DNA of 64,000 bases from Saccharothrix syringae (GTDB lineage Bacteria > Actinomycetota > Actinomycetes > Mycobacteriales > Pseudonocardiaceae): the NCBI RefSeq assembly GCF_009498035.1, contig NZ_CP034550.1:6138001-6202000 (forward strand), written 5' to 3'. Below are positions 16,725 through 25,753 of the stretch, piece after piece (the first letter of the stretch is position 1; every line of letters starts with the position of its first letter). The notes below the pieces were generated by a model. The model searched no databases, was not told the origin of the DNA, and worked only from the letters and a program-made list of their open reading frames with translations. Both the position numbers and the translations under genes were made by a program.

Positions 16725-17596
16725 GTTAAGCGATCAGTTCAAAAAGAGGTAGCGTGCCAGCTTTGCCAAAGCCCCAAGGTGTTCCAGGACCGCCGTACGC
16801 CTGAGGAGGTCATGACCGATGAGCTGTGGGCTCGCCCGGAGCCGTCGATGCCGGTGCGGCCGAGGCGCTTCCGGCACCTGGGTCGCAGGCATGCCGACGA
16901 TCGGGCGGCGTTGGAGGAATCCTGTACGCGGTGCGCACCAGCATCGGATGGAACCGGCTGCCCACCGAGCTGTTGGGCGCCTCGGGTGTGACGTGTTGGC
17001 GACGGTTGACCGAGTGACATGAGGCTGGCGTCTGGCAGCAGCCGCACGAACGTCTGCTCGCCGAGCTGCGGGCGACCGGACTGCTGGACCTGTCCGCCGC
17101 ACTGGTCGACTCCACCCACCTGCGCCCTCACGGGACGGACACACCGGGCCGTCCCCTGGTCCGACCGGCGCAAGCCCAGCTCCAAGCACTACCTGATCAC
17201 CGACGCCACGGACGTCCTGCTCGTCGTCACCCCAATCGGCGGCAACCGTAGGCAACGTCACCCGACTGATCCCGCTCATCGACGCCGTGCCACCGACCCG
17301 GGGTGCGGTCGACAAACCCCGGCGGCGCCCGCTTCGGCTCTACGCCGACTGTCGCTACGATCACGACAAGTATCGTCGCCTGGTCAGCGCCCGCGACATC
17401 ACCCCGATTGCCGCCTACCGTGGCGTCGAACCCGGCTCCCGATTGGGCAAGGTCCACTGGCCGGCAGAACGCACCTCCGCCTGACACCAGTTTCCGGCGA
17501 CTTCGAGTCTACACCAAGCCGACGTCCACCAAGCGATGCTCAGGTTGACCTGCCCGATTATCGCCTGCGAAACCCATTCCGGGTTGACCACTAAAC
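16725..17596 (+). mobile_element. Decayed IS5-family (IS112-like) element
   Basis: An element of about 870 bp with imperfect terminal repeats GTTAAGCGATCAG (left) and GTTTAGTGGTCAA (right, reverse complement), matching at 9 of 13 positions. Inside lies a transposase coding region on the plus strand from ATG 16813 (ribosome-binding site GAGGAGG) that is broken by several frameshifts and a TGA at about 17014, where homologues have Trp. Recognisable pieces are 'RFRHLGRRHADDRAALE', 'GILYAVRTSIGWNRLP', 'LVDSTHLR' (first catalytic D), 'RLYADCRYDHDKYRRL' (second D) and 'WPAERT' (E). It cannot move by itself. Confidence 0.8.
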
Positions 17597-18772
17597 AGGC
17601 AGGCCAGCACGGTATGCCATGCCGCGAAGCTCACGGCCCACTGCGTCCCGCTTCGCCTTCACCAGAAGTTCGGCCAGTATCGAACGCATGAATGGGTGGC
17701 GATGGATACGTGCCGGGGAGATCATTTCCGCCCGCCGCAGCGCCAGTACGGCGTCATCCTGCCGACGCGGGAGCCGGGCCAGCGCGCGGCCATACTCGCG
17801 CCAGTACGCGGATTTCCTTGTAGGAGAAGGAAGGGCGTCCGGGTTCACGGTCCTTGCAATACGGGCCGCTTCAGCGTAGTCACCCATTTCGAGTGCGATG
17901 GACATACGCCACACACCGACGTTGCTGGGACCGAATCCGAACCACAGCGCGTTGCCCTCCCCGGTGTGGTCCGCGAGATCCGCCGCGTATTCGATCGCAG
18001 CCAAGCGCTCCGACTGGTTCTTACGGGCAGCGGCAATCAGCGACGACGTCAGAGTGAGCATTCCTGTGGCCTGCACTGCTTCAGGAGAGGCCGTACCGAG
18101 GTTCTGCACTGTCAAAACCTTTGACGCAAGGTCGAACGCGCCAGCGCCCATCAGACCGAACGCCGTGCCGAACGCGCTTACGGCGTGCGACAACGGGTCG
18201 TCAGTCTGGTCCGCCGCCCGTTTCGCCAACGCGGCGGCTTGCCACCCCAAATCCATGTTTGCACCGATATCACCTAGCCACGCTTGAGTCCCTTGAACGT
18301 GCGTCAACACCAGCAGTTCAAGGATTCTCTTGACGTCGCGACCAGCCTTCAACGTCGTGTGCATATCACGAATAAGGGCGGGAAGATCGCGACCGACACT
18401 GACGTAATCACACTGACGTTGCGCCTCAAGAAGAGCAGTGGCGCGTTTCGTGAGAATGTTCACCGGAACTACTTCGCCATCCGGTTCGCCCATGGTCACG
18501 GAAAGAATGGCCAGTCGAACAGGTCCTAGCGAATGATCTTCTTCGAGATGATCGACCGGAGCGAGTGTGGTGATTTCACTGGGAGCTACTTCCAGGGCAT
18601 CCGCCAGCCCTTTGATAAGGGATCGACGGTCCAGTGCCCGCGCACCCGATTCCAACCGCGAAAGGTATGAGACGCTGATTCCGGCACGTCCCGCGATAAC
18701 GGCTAGGGACTTCTTCTTCGCGTGACGGAGTTGGCGGAGTCTCCGCCCGACCTCGCTGGGTGCGTCGCCCAT
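17591..18772 (-). CDS. XRE regulator with TPR-like C-terminal domain
   Basis: The 393-aa protein has an XRE helix-turn-helix at about residues 8-65 ('VGRRLRQLRHAKKKSLAVI', 'GISVSYLSRLESGARA') and a long helical region with TPR-like units ('LGWQAAALAKRAADQTDDP', 'MALEMGDYAEAARIART' type). The ATG at 18772 gives a normal start just before the helix-turn-helix. Its base composition is less GC-rich than its neighbours, suggesting separate acquisition. The TAG stop at 17591-17593 lies within the terminal repeat of the adjacent IS5 relic, so the last residues may be shaped by that insertion. Confidence 0.85.
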   Translation of the reverse strand: MGDAPSEVGRRLRQLRHAKKKSLAVIAGRAGISVSYLSRLESGARALDRRSLIKGLADALEVAPSEITTLAPVDHLEEDHSLGPVRLAILSVTMGEPDGEVVPVNILTKRATALLEAQRQCDYVSVGRDLPALIRDMHTTLKAGRDVKRILELLVLTHVQGTQAWLGDIGANMDLGWQAAALAKRAADQTDDPLSHAVSAFGTAFGLMGAGAFDLASKVLTVQNLGTASPEAVQATGMLTLTSSLIAAARKNQSERLAAIEYAADLADHTGEGNALWFGFGPSNVGVWRMSIALEMGDYAEAARIARTVNPDALPSPTRKSAYWREYGRALARLPRRQDDAVLALRRAEMISPARIHRHPFMRSILAELLVKAKRDAVGRELRGMAYRAGLPV

Positions 18773-18789
18773 GCTTCTAAGGGTAGCCG

Positions 18790-18883
18790 CCCGGAACGGT
18801 GAGGCCAGACACCTCGACGAGCACATCGAGGACTTCGCCCGCGAGGCCCTGGCGACCTCGGCCCCACGGCTGGCGATCAGCTA
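18790..18883 (+). pseudogene. 3' tail of a lost XRE-TPR gene
   Basis: A plus-strand frame reads 'ARHLDEHIEDFAREALATS' and ends in TAA at 18883, overlapping the stop of the convergent epimerase gene. It resembles the 'GERIEDF' end of the XRE-TPR tail at 22.65 kb, which is also convergent with an epimerase copy. Only the tail remains. Confidence 0.45.
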
Positions 18884-19895
18884 AAACCGGCTCGCCGCCC
18901 AGGTGGCGAGCACCGCGGTCTCCTTCTCCGGGTCGATGCCGAGTTCACCGGCGCACTCGTGCTCGACCAACCGGCCCTGCCGTATCCACGCCCAGGTGTC
19001 GCGCACCGTCTGGGCCAGCGGCCGGGTCCGCAGTCCCGCCGCGCGTGCCCCCGTGGCATCGACCGCCCACGCACCCGCGTAGGTGCGCCACAGAGGCACC
19101 TCGGTCCACTGGCGCACGCCCCGCGAGACGAGGAAGTCGTCCGCCACCCACTGCAACTCCGTACCGGCGGGCGCGGCCTCGGTGACACAGGCACCGAGGA
19201 AGTCGGCGAACGTCTCGTCACCGGGAGCGGTCACGTTGAACACACCCGCGGTCTGCATCCCGAGCAGGGCGAAGGCGGCGACATCGCGGACGTCGACCGG
19301 CTGAATCGACCGGCCCGGTTCGCCGGGGGCGAGCACGCGCCCACCGCGCCGCACGCGGTTGAGCCACCACGGCAGACGGTCGACGTACTCGCGCGGCCCC
19401 AGGATCGCCCCCGGTCGGAGGATCATGGTGCGGTGGCCGCCGAACACCTCGGTGACGGCGCGCTCGCAGCCGGCCTTGGTGAAGCCGTACACGCTCGGCC
19501 CCGGATCGCCGTCGTGGCCGAAGTCTCCGTCTGCGTCAGGCGGACACTTCAGTACCGGGGACGACTCGGTCAACGGCTCGATCGGCCAACCGGCGTAGGC
19601 CGACACGGAGGAGACGAACACGTACCGGTCCACAACCGGCTCCAGGACGCAGGCCAACGTGAGCACCTCGCGTGGCACGTACCCGGAGGTGTCGACCACG
19701 ACGTCCCACGGCCCGTGCGACGCCAACCGGGACAAGTCCTCCAAGCTGGTGCGATCCCCGCGCACCACGTGAGCACCGTCCGCGTCCTCACCGGTCAGGC
19801 CCGCCGAAAGGTCGTCACCTGATGCCTGGCCTCCAGTGCCGCGCCGACCACCGCCCGACCGAGAAACCAGGATCCACCAAGTACCAAAACGCGCA
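18881..19895 (-). pseudogene. NAD-dependent epimerase/reductase, copy 1, one-base frameshift
   Basis: Rossmann-fold short-chain (extended SDR) protein. It starts ATG 19895 with 'MRVLVLGGSWFLGRAVVGAA' (GGxxFLG dinucleotide site) and reaches TGA at 19797-19795. Adding one G to the run at 19800-19802 continues as 'LTGEDADGAHVV' into the long frame that carries 'YVFVSSVSAYAG', the YxxxK site 'YGFTKAG', and 'PGAILGPREYVDRLPWW'. The protein would be about 338 aa. Proteins of this group reduce or epimerise sugar-nucleotide or flavonoid-like substrates; the substrate is unknown. Either the gene is inactive or the base is missing from the assembly. It is a paralogue of 22685-23586. Confidence 0.8.
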
Positions 19896-20078
19896 TGGTC
19901 ACCATCCTGGCGAATCCCGTTTCAAGGGAGGAACGCGGGCGACCGTCGCTACGAGGGGGCGCTTGTCCTCCGAATGATGGTCCCGCTCGTCGCGGGCTGC
20001 GAGCAGCCCACGGTCAGTAGGACGGGTATCAGCTGTCGCAGAGGCGGTGATCCCCGTGCGGTCCCCAGGCCGCACGCC

Positions 20079-21975
20079 TCACGGTGCGGGGAGCACCAGG
20101 CGTCGGAGCAGGTCCCGCGCCTCCTCCCGACATGCCTCGCTCCATCGGGCCAGGCACCGGGCGGCGCGCTTGCGTACGTGTGCGGGCAGGGAGTCGTCGA
20201 AGGCGATCGATCGCACCACGGTCGCCGCCTGGTCCTTGCGGTCCCGCCGGAACTCCACGGCGAACTCGGCACAGCGGACCCGGGCCACTGGGCTAGTGGC
20301 CCCGTCGCGCATCATCCGGCCGAGTTCGAGCGCGGCGGCGGTCGGGTCGGCGTCGCCGATCGCGCGCAGCACCTGAGCGCGATGCAGGGGGTTGTCGGTC
20401 GCGAGCAGTTCGCCGGCGGTCCCGAGGACCGCACGCCGATCGGCGAGGGCGAACCAGACGAGCGACTTCAGCGCCTGCGCGCGCAGCGCGGTGGAGGCGT
20501 CCTCGTCGCGCGCGAGGACCCACATGGCTTCCCGCGCCGGGATCCGCATGGCCTCGCCGAGCTGGAGGAGCCGTACGGCGGCGTGGTGGCGCAGGGCAGG
20601 ACGGTGAGCCGGGTCGGTCGCGATGGCGAGCAGGACCCGAGCCGCCGCCACCCGGTCGGCCGAGGAGTAGTTGATCAGGAGGTCGGCGGCCTGGCGGCGG
20701 ACTGCGGGACGCTCGCGTTCGTCGTCTCGGACGGTACGGACGGCGCTCAGCCCGTCGCCCCACCGGAGGGTGAACAGGGCGTTGACCCGGTCCCGGGACG
20801 AGGTCCCTCCATCCGCCGCGTCCTTGCGCAGGAATTCGACGATCTCCTGCGGCGGCGTGGTGGTCAAGTCGGCGACCAGGTGCGCCGCGCGCCAGCGATC
20901 GCGAGTCGGATGCGCCCGGTCGCGGACGACTACCAGCGCCTCGGCGACCACGTGGGCGAAGTGGCGCCGGCCCAGCTTCGCGAGAGCTTTGCTCGCACCC
21001 CTCGTCGGGTTCCCGGCGAGCGCGGGCCGCCTCGGGCACGTGCCGGGTGGAGAGCGCGGCCAGGGCGGAAGCCGCGGCGGCCCGTTCGGCGGGCTGGTGC
21101 TCGGGGGCGTGGAGCACCGCCCTGACCGCTTGTTCGACCTCCGCGGCGAACGGGATGTCGTCCCACACGTCCGGAGCCGGCACCCGCAGGTCGATCGGCA
21201 GCGAGCGGTCGGTGAGGAGATCGTGCTCGACCTCGGTGCGGGCCCACCGCAACATTCGGCTCACGATGCCGCGAAGCGCATCGGTCTTGATCGGAAACCG
21301 CGTGGTCGAGGTGACGAGCGGGAGCAGGGCGTCGAGGTCTTCGGCCGGGGACAGAAACATCAACCGCTCCACGGCGGTGAAGCGCTCGCAGGGAGCCGCT
21401 CGGACGTCCTGGGCGAAGCGCCGCAGCAGGGCGAGCCCGGTCAGGGTGAACGCGCGGTCGAGGCCGATGAGCGCATCGGCCGCCCTGCTCTTGTCCTCCG
21501 CGTCGCTGTAGTCGTCGGCAAGCACCTCCCGGTGGTGGGCGATCGCCTGGTCGGCGGTGTTCGGGTCGCACTCGACGAGCGCGGCGAAAGCGCTCCTGCG
21601 CTGCCGGAGCACCTGGTGCTCCTCAAGCGCCATGCGACGCAGCTCGGCCAGGGCGAGGTCGCGGGCACCGGGGCACAGCTGGGCCAGCAGGACGGCCGTG
21701 TACCGCCGCAGGGTGCGGTGGGTGTCCTCGGCGGTCAGCAACGCACGCAGGTGAGGTACCACGTCCGCACCGGACCGGGCGAGCGCTGTCACGGCCCGCT
21801 GCCAGTAGTGGAGGCCGTTGCTCTCATCGGAGGGCCGCAGCACGTCGACCGACGCCGGGTCGACCCGGGCCAGCAGCGCGGCGGCTCGGTAGCGCGCGAC
21901 CGGGTCGGCGGACTCGTCCGCGGCGGCGGTGCGCAGCGCGGTCGACCCCTCGGGGCTCGTCCCTAGGCCCAATAC
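20079..21975 (-). pseudogene. HEAT-repeat protein, 5' truncated and frameshifted
   Basis: Tandem helical repeats typical of HEAT/PBS-lyase-like scaffolds are visible throughout: 'RYRAAALLARVDPASVDVLR', 'LRRYTAVLLAQLCPGARDLA', 'RAQVLRAIGDADPTAAAL', 'VRKRAARCLARWSEACREEA'. Two frames must be joined near 21025, where removing one C gives 'AALAGNPTRG' and a continuous protein of about 630 aa. At the 5' end the homology ends at about 21975, where IS630-type sequence begins, so the natural start is missing. Probably a former protein-protein interaction scaffold; no enzymatic motif was seen. Confidence 0.65.
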
Positions 21976-22050
21976 TAGTGACTTACTGATCTTCAATTCG
22001 TCTTGTCGTTGAGTGCTGACAGGTCTTGATCGTTGCGGTATGCCGGTGGG

Positions 22051-22245
22051 ATGCGGTATGCGCAGGGTGGCGGGCTGACCGACGAACAGCGGGAGTTCCG
22101 GGAACGGCTGCGCCTGCAGGCGGCCGAGCGGTTCGCCGCAGGTGAGACCAACACGGTGATCGCCAAGGAGCTGCGGGTCAGCGTGCGATCGGTGCAGCGG
22201 TGGCGTCGGTCGTGGGCCGCAGGCGGTTCCCGGGCGCTGGCCTCG
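22051..22245 (+). mobile_element. IS630-type transposase N-terminal fragment
   Basis: The frame starting 'MRYAQGGGLTDEQREF' and continuing 'FAAGETNTVIAKELRVSVRS', 'VQRWRRSW' is the winged-helix N-terminus of an IS630-family transposase. After about 65 residues it passes directly into an unrelated regulator tail, so only the 5' end of the IS remains. Its left edge abuts the truncated HEAT-repeat gene at about 21975. Confidence 0.7.
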
Positions 22246-22690
22246 GCCGGGCACGACCCGTTGCCGGACGAGACCGGCGGGGAACTGGGTTTCGACCGTT
22301 CCCGCCGTGCGCTGTGCGCCGGGGCAGCGTTCGTCTCCCTCGGCGACGGCGAGCGCGCCGAGGCCGAGGCGACGACGGCGCTGGAGCTGTTCGCGCGCAC
22401 CCCCGAGGCGGCGCGGTGGAGCGCCGGAGAACTCGGCCCCCGTGTCGACCCCGCGGCGGCGCACACGATGCGAGGTGACCTGGCCGGGACGGAGGACGCG
22501 CTGGCCGAGGTGTTCGCGCCGGCGCCCCCGAACGCCGCACCGAGGCGCTGAACAGGCGGCTGACCAACCTGGGCCACATGCTGGGCGGCACACGCTTCCG
22601 GGCGGCGGTGGAGGCCGGGCGACTCGGCGAGCGGATCGAGGATTTCACCTCGCTGTCCCCTGCGCGCCGCCGCCCAGCTGGCCATCACCC
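22246..22690 (+). pseudogene. C-terminal tail of an XRE-TPR regulator
   Basis: 'LGFDRSRRALCAGAAFVSLG', 'GERAEAEATTALELFA' and, after a one-base shift near 22530, 'RRLTNLGHMLGGTRFRAAVE', 'AGRLGERIEDF' form the familiar end of actinomycete XRE-TPR proteins. The DNA-binding half has been replaced by the IS630 fragment. It is convergent with the second epimerase copy and overlaps its 3' end. Confidence 0.65.
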
Positions 22691-23586
22691 CCGGCGGCCA
22701 GCCAGGCAGTCGTCCCACGCGGCCAGGATCTCCGCCTCGCGCCGGGGCTCGATGCCCAGTTCCGCGGCGCGCTCGTGGTCGAAGTCCGGCCGGTCGCCGG
22801 TCAGCCACTCCCACGTGTCCCGCACGGTCTCGGCGAGCGGGCGGGTGGTCAACCCGGCCGCCCTCGCCCGCGAGGAGTCCACGTCCCAGGCCCCGGCATA
22901 GGTGCGCCACAACGGCAGCTCGGTCCACTGACGCACGCCCCGCGACACCAGGAACTCCTCCGCCACCCACACCAGCTCGGTACCCGTCGGGGCGACCAGA
23001 CCGGCACACGCGCCCAGGAAGTCACCGAAGGTCTCGGTGCCCGGCCCGGTCACGTCGAACACCCCCGTGACCCCCGCGGCGCAGCGCAGCGCGAACTCCG
23101 CCACGTCCCGCACGTCGACCGGCTGAATCTTCCGGTCGGGTGCGCCGGGCGCGAGGACCCTGCCTTGCCGAACCCGTAGGTCGACGGGCCCGGGTCGCCG
23201 TCGTGGCCGTAGCCGGGACCTGCGTCGGGCGGACAGTCCAGCACCGGAGAGGCTTCGGTGAGCGGTTCGAGCGGCCACCCCCGGTAGGCCGACACGGACG
23301 AGACGACGACGTAGCGCTGGACGTGGTTCCTCAGCACCCGGGCTACGGTCGAGGTCTCGCGCGGCACGTACGCCAGCGTGTCCACCACCGCGTCCCACGG
23401 CCCGTGATCGGCGAGTCGGGCCACGTCGCGCGGGTCGCTGTAGTCGCCTCGCAGGCTGAGGACGTCGGCGGGGTCGACGCCCGAAATGCCGCGCCGGAAG
23501 ACCGTCACGTCCCACCGACGTTCGAGGGCCGCCGAGACCACCGCGCGGCCGAGGAAATGCGTGCCGCCGAGGACGAGAAGTCGCAT
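22685..23586 (-). pseudogene. NAD-dependent epimerase/reductase, copy 2, internal deletion
   Basis: It starts ATG 23586 with 'MRLLVLGGTHFLGRAVVSAA' and runs to the active-site region 'YGFGKAG'. There it jumps, at about 23160-23170, to sequence equivalent to 'RVLAPG...IQPVDVRDVAEF' in another frame. Compared with copy 1 about 45 residues are missing (the stretch holding the catalytic Lys surroundings and 'PGAILGPREYVDRLPWW'). The two halves are otherwise well conserved with copy 1 ('VSRGVRQWTELPLWRTYAGA'). It cannot encode a full enzyme. It was probably produced by segment duplication with copy 1, since both are followed by convergent regulator tails. Confidence 0.8.
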
Positions 23587-23848
23587 GGCCCCATCCTGGC
23601 GAAGAACGAGGGCTCCGACGCCCCGGCCCGGTTTCAACCGGTGGCGCATCGTCCGGATGACGCGATGCTCGATCCCTCTCCGCAAGGCGACCTGCCGACT
23701 CCTCGAACACGCCGCCGTGGCGGTCCATTGCCACCTGGACCTGCCGACCGACGGTGTAACGCACGTCGAGGACGACACGAGGTACAGGCGACCCCCGAGG
23801 AGGAGCCATGCCCGCCGAGATCGACACCCCACCTCGCAAGGAGCAAAC

Positions 23849-24127
23849 GTGAGGACGCTGTACTACGGGCTCGCCGTCGCGGGCTTCCTCGTGCTGGTGG
23901 CGATCACGGCGCTGCTGACGAACGAGCACGCCGACGGCCTCGGCGTCCTACTGCTTGCCTTACTGTGGCTGGCAGCCCCACTGGCCAGTTTGGTCTTCCT
24001 GATCTGGTTCATCGTCACGCTGAACTCGATCGCCCGAAGCCTGCGCGAACAGACCCACATCGCCCGGCACACAGCAGGGCAGCTGGATCTTCTCGCCGCC
24101 CGCGAAGGTGCCGACGCCACCCCCTGA
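23849..24127 (+). CDS. Small two-helix membrane protein
   Basis: The 92-aa protein has two hydrophobic segments (about residues 4-24 'YYGLAVAGFLVLVAITALL' and 32-60 'VLLLALLWLAAPLASLVFLI') followed by a charged, amphipathic C-terminal helix ('LNSIARSLREQTHIARH'). The GTG at 23849 is preceded by AAGGAG. No family is recognised. It is a single plus-strand gene and ends 57 bp before a convergent gene. Confidence 0.7.
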   Translation: MRTLYYGLAVAGFLVLVAITALLTNEHADGLGVLLLALLWLAAPLASLVFLIWFIVTLNSIARSLREQTHIARHTAGQLDLLAAREGADATP

Positions 24128-24184
24128 CGACGAAACGCCGGCGACCGGGCCTACCCGGTCGGCACCACAGCATGCCGGGATAGC

Positions 24185-24523
24185 TCAGTACTCCCGTCGA
24201 CTTGCCCGCTCGAAGTCGTGAAGCGCATTGGCGTGGCGGTCCAGCGCCTGCTCCTGCGCTCGCAGCGCGCCCGCATGGCCGGTCAGCGCGCCATGGTGCT
24301 CCGCCATCCAATGGGAGTGCTTCGTCAACGCCTCCGTGTGCGCCTCGGTGTCCAGGTTCGCCCGGCGCAGCTCGAAGAAGGTCGCGATCCCGATGTCCAG
24401 CGTCGCCTGCGCCAGCAGCTCGGCACGCTCAGCGCCGGTCGCCTCCATGGCACGGTGCCTCGCGTCCAACGCCTTGTGCAGGTAGTCGTCGGCCTCGTCC
24501 GCCGCGTCCGTCGGTGTGCCCAT
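24185..24523 (-). CDS. Helical, possibly coiled-coil protein of unknown function
   Basis: The 112-aa product is rich in Ala, Glu, His and Arg and is predicted almost wholly helical. It has an internal regularity of about 7-11 residues in 'HSHWMAEHHGALTGHAGALR' and 'AQEQALDRHANALHDFER', suggesting a coiled coil or helical bundle. No catalytic motif is seen. It is divergent from the MerR/excisionase-like gene at 24667, about 140 bp away, and may share its control region. Confidence 0.6.
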   Translation of the reverse strand: MGTPTDAADEADDYLHKALDARHRAMEATGAERAELLAQATLDIGIATFFELRRANLDTEAHTEALTKHSHWMAEHHGALTGHAGALRAQEQALDRHANALHDFERASRREY

Positions 24524-24623
24524 CGGTCGAGCCTGGCGCGCGGCACGGACGCCGGAAACCGGCCGTTCGGGTCGTCATCCGGCCCACATGTCCCGCATCG
24601 CCACACGATCGGGTGGACGACGT

Positions 24624-24640
24624 CGTGAACCGTTTTCACG
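24624..24640. promoter_or_regulatory. 6+6 bp inverted repeat upstream of the excisionase-like gene
   Basis: CGTGAA-CCGTT-TTCACG is a perfect dyad 27 bp upstream of the ATG at 24667 and lies in the divergent region with the 112-aa gene. It is a plausible autoregulatory operator; this is inferred only from position and symmetry. Confidence 0.45.
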
Positions 24641-24666
24641 ATCTACCGTGCACGCACCCCACCCGC

Positions 24667-24918
24667 ATGACCGACAAGCCGCTGTTCCACACCGTCTCCG
24701 AAGCCGCGCGCATCCTCCGCGTCGCCCCCTCCACCCTGTACCGGGCGATCCGAGAGGACGCCTTCCCCGCGGTGCGCGTGCGCACCCGGTACGTCATCCC
24801 CGTGAAGGCAATCGAGGCCCTGGCCTCCGGCGCGACGCAGACGGGCGGGGTGCTCGACGTGGCCCGGATGGTGGAGGAGCGGCGGGTGGAGCGAGAGCTG
24901 GCGCAGCGCTGGCGGTGA
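24667..24918 (+). CDS. MerR/BldC-like helix-turn-helix, excisionase family DNA-binding protein
   Basis: The 83-aa protein has a typical excisionase/BldC winged helix-turn-helix: 'FHTVSEAARILRVAPSTLYR', 'AIREDAFPAVRVRTRYVIPV', ending in a basic helix. In this family a single domain binds DNA, either as a transcription regulator or as a recombination directionality factor (Xis). It sits 2 kb from the Tn554/RIT-like recombinase module at 27-33 kb, so a directionality role is possible but unproven. The ATG at 24667 fits the domain boundary. Confidence 0.8.
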   Translation: MTDKPLFHTVSEAARILRVAPSTLYRAIREDAFPAVRVRTRYVIPVKAIEALASGATQTGGVLDVARMVEERRVERELAQRWR

Positions 24919-24949
24919 CACTGCGGATCAGGAGCAAGCCGACCGATGG

Positions 24950-25174
24950 TTACTCGACCAGTTCGGGCAGGCCGTCACCTTCCCGTCGCCAGCGGTACCC
25001 CTCCGCGGAGAACTCGATCACCACGGTGTAGGTCTTCCAGTAGCTCATGCCCTTGTCCGAGGCGACCATCACCACCACCTCGTCGGAAATCGTCTTGCCT
25101 GAGAGAAGGACCGCCACCGGATTCCACCTTTCGAAGGGCCACCGCACTATCGTGGGCGCGCCCCTTGCCCTCAC
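24950..25174 (-). CDS. Hypothetical 74-aa protein, possibly a C-terminal fragment
   Basis: The frame reads as an ordinary protein ('WNPVAVLLSGKTISDEVVVM', 'SDKGMSYWKTYTVVIEFSAE') and ends '..GDGLPELVE'. The GTG start at 25174 has no obvious ribosome-binding site. Upstream, another frame ('MRLDRVMPTKGLCDGWRVKA', 'GRRVAGQYRYGYRG') could be the true N-terminus joined by a frameshift near 25150. The family is unknown. Confidence 0.45.
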   Translation of the reverse strand: MRARGAPTIVRWPFERWNPVAVLLSGKTISDEVVVMVASDKGMSYWKTYTVVIEFSAEGYRWRREGDGLPELVE

Positions 25175-25753
25175 CCCGGTAGCCGTACCGGTACTGGCCA
25201 GCGACGCGCCGTCCCGTGGCAGCCTTGACGCGCCAGCCGTCGCAGAGCCCTTTGGTGGGCATCACACGGTCGAGCCGCATGAAGACTCCAGTTGATCGAC
25301 GACTCGAACGCGACGACCGCCCGACAGACAAGCACGGGGCAGCAAGTCGGCTCGCGCTCGACCGAGACCGGACTGCCGTTCCCCCTCGGTGCGGCCGAGG
25401 TGCGCGACGACCTGCACAACGTGTTGTCGACATGGGTTCGCGACCTGTGGGAGACGCACGGACCACGCCGCGAGGTGCCCACCGGAACAACAACGCGACC
25501 GTTATGTCAACGATCTAGCTGTCGCAGGGGCGATCGTGTCGCAGGTGACGATTGCCGCGGTGACGAGTTCGGCGTCAGCTCAGCCAGTCGTGGTGCAGGT
25601 GCCAGGAACCCATGTGACCCGCGCCCGTCCGTGACACCTGCACCATCCCTGCCGACGCGCCCGCCCCTACAGGCCATTCAGAAGCCGATTTTGCAGTCGG
25701 TACCTCCCTTGTCGTCTGCCGCCGTATCCACAGGATGATAACCTTGTGGGATA
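25175..25753. other. Non-coding stretch with a long inverted repeat
   Basis: No convincing gene. An 11-bp perfect inverted repeat (TGGTGCAGGTG at 25591-25601 and CACCTGCACCA at 25635-25645, 33-bp gap) could form a hairpin or be a recombination or regulatory site. CAGTCG, the core of the dnaE2-borne element, also occurs at 25694-25699, but without other support. Confidence 0.5.

Noticed and set aside
25694..25699. CAGTCG as the left end of the 27-33 kb module
   Set aside because: No matching copy at the right side (32833-32900) and a hexamer is expected by chance many times in 64 kb.
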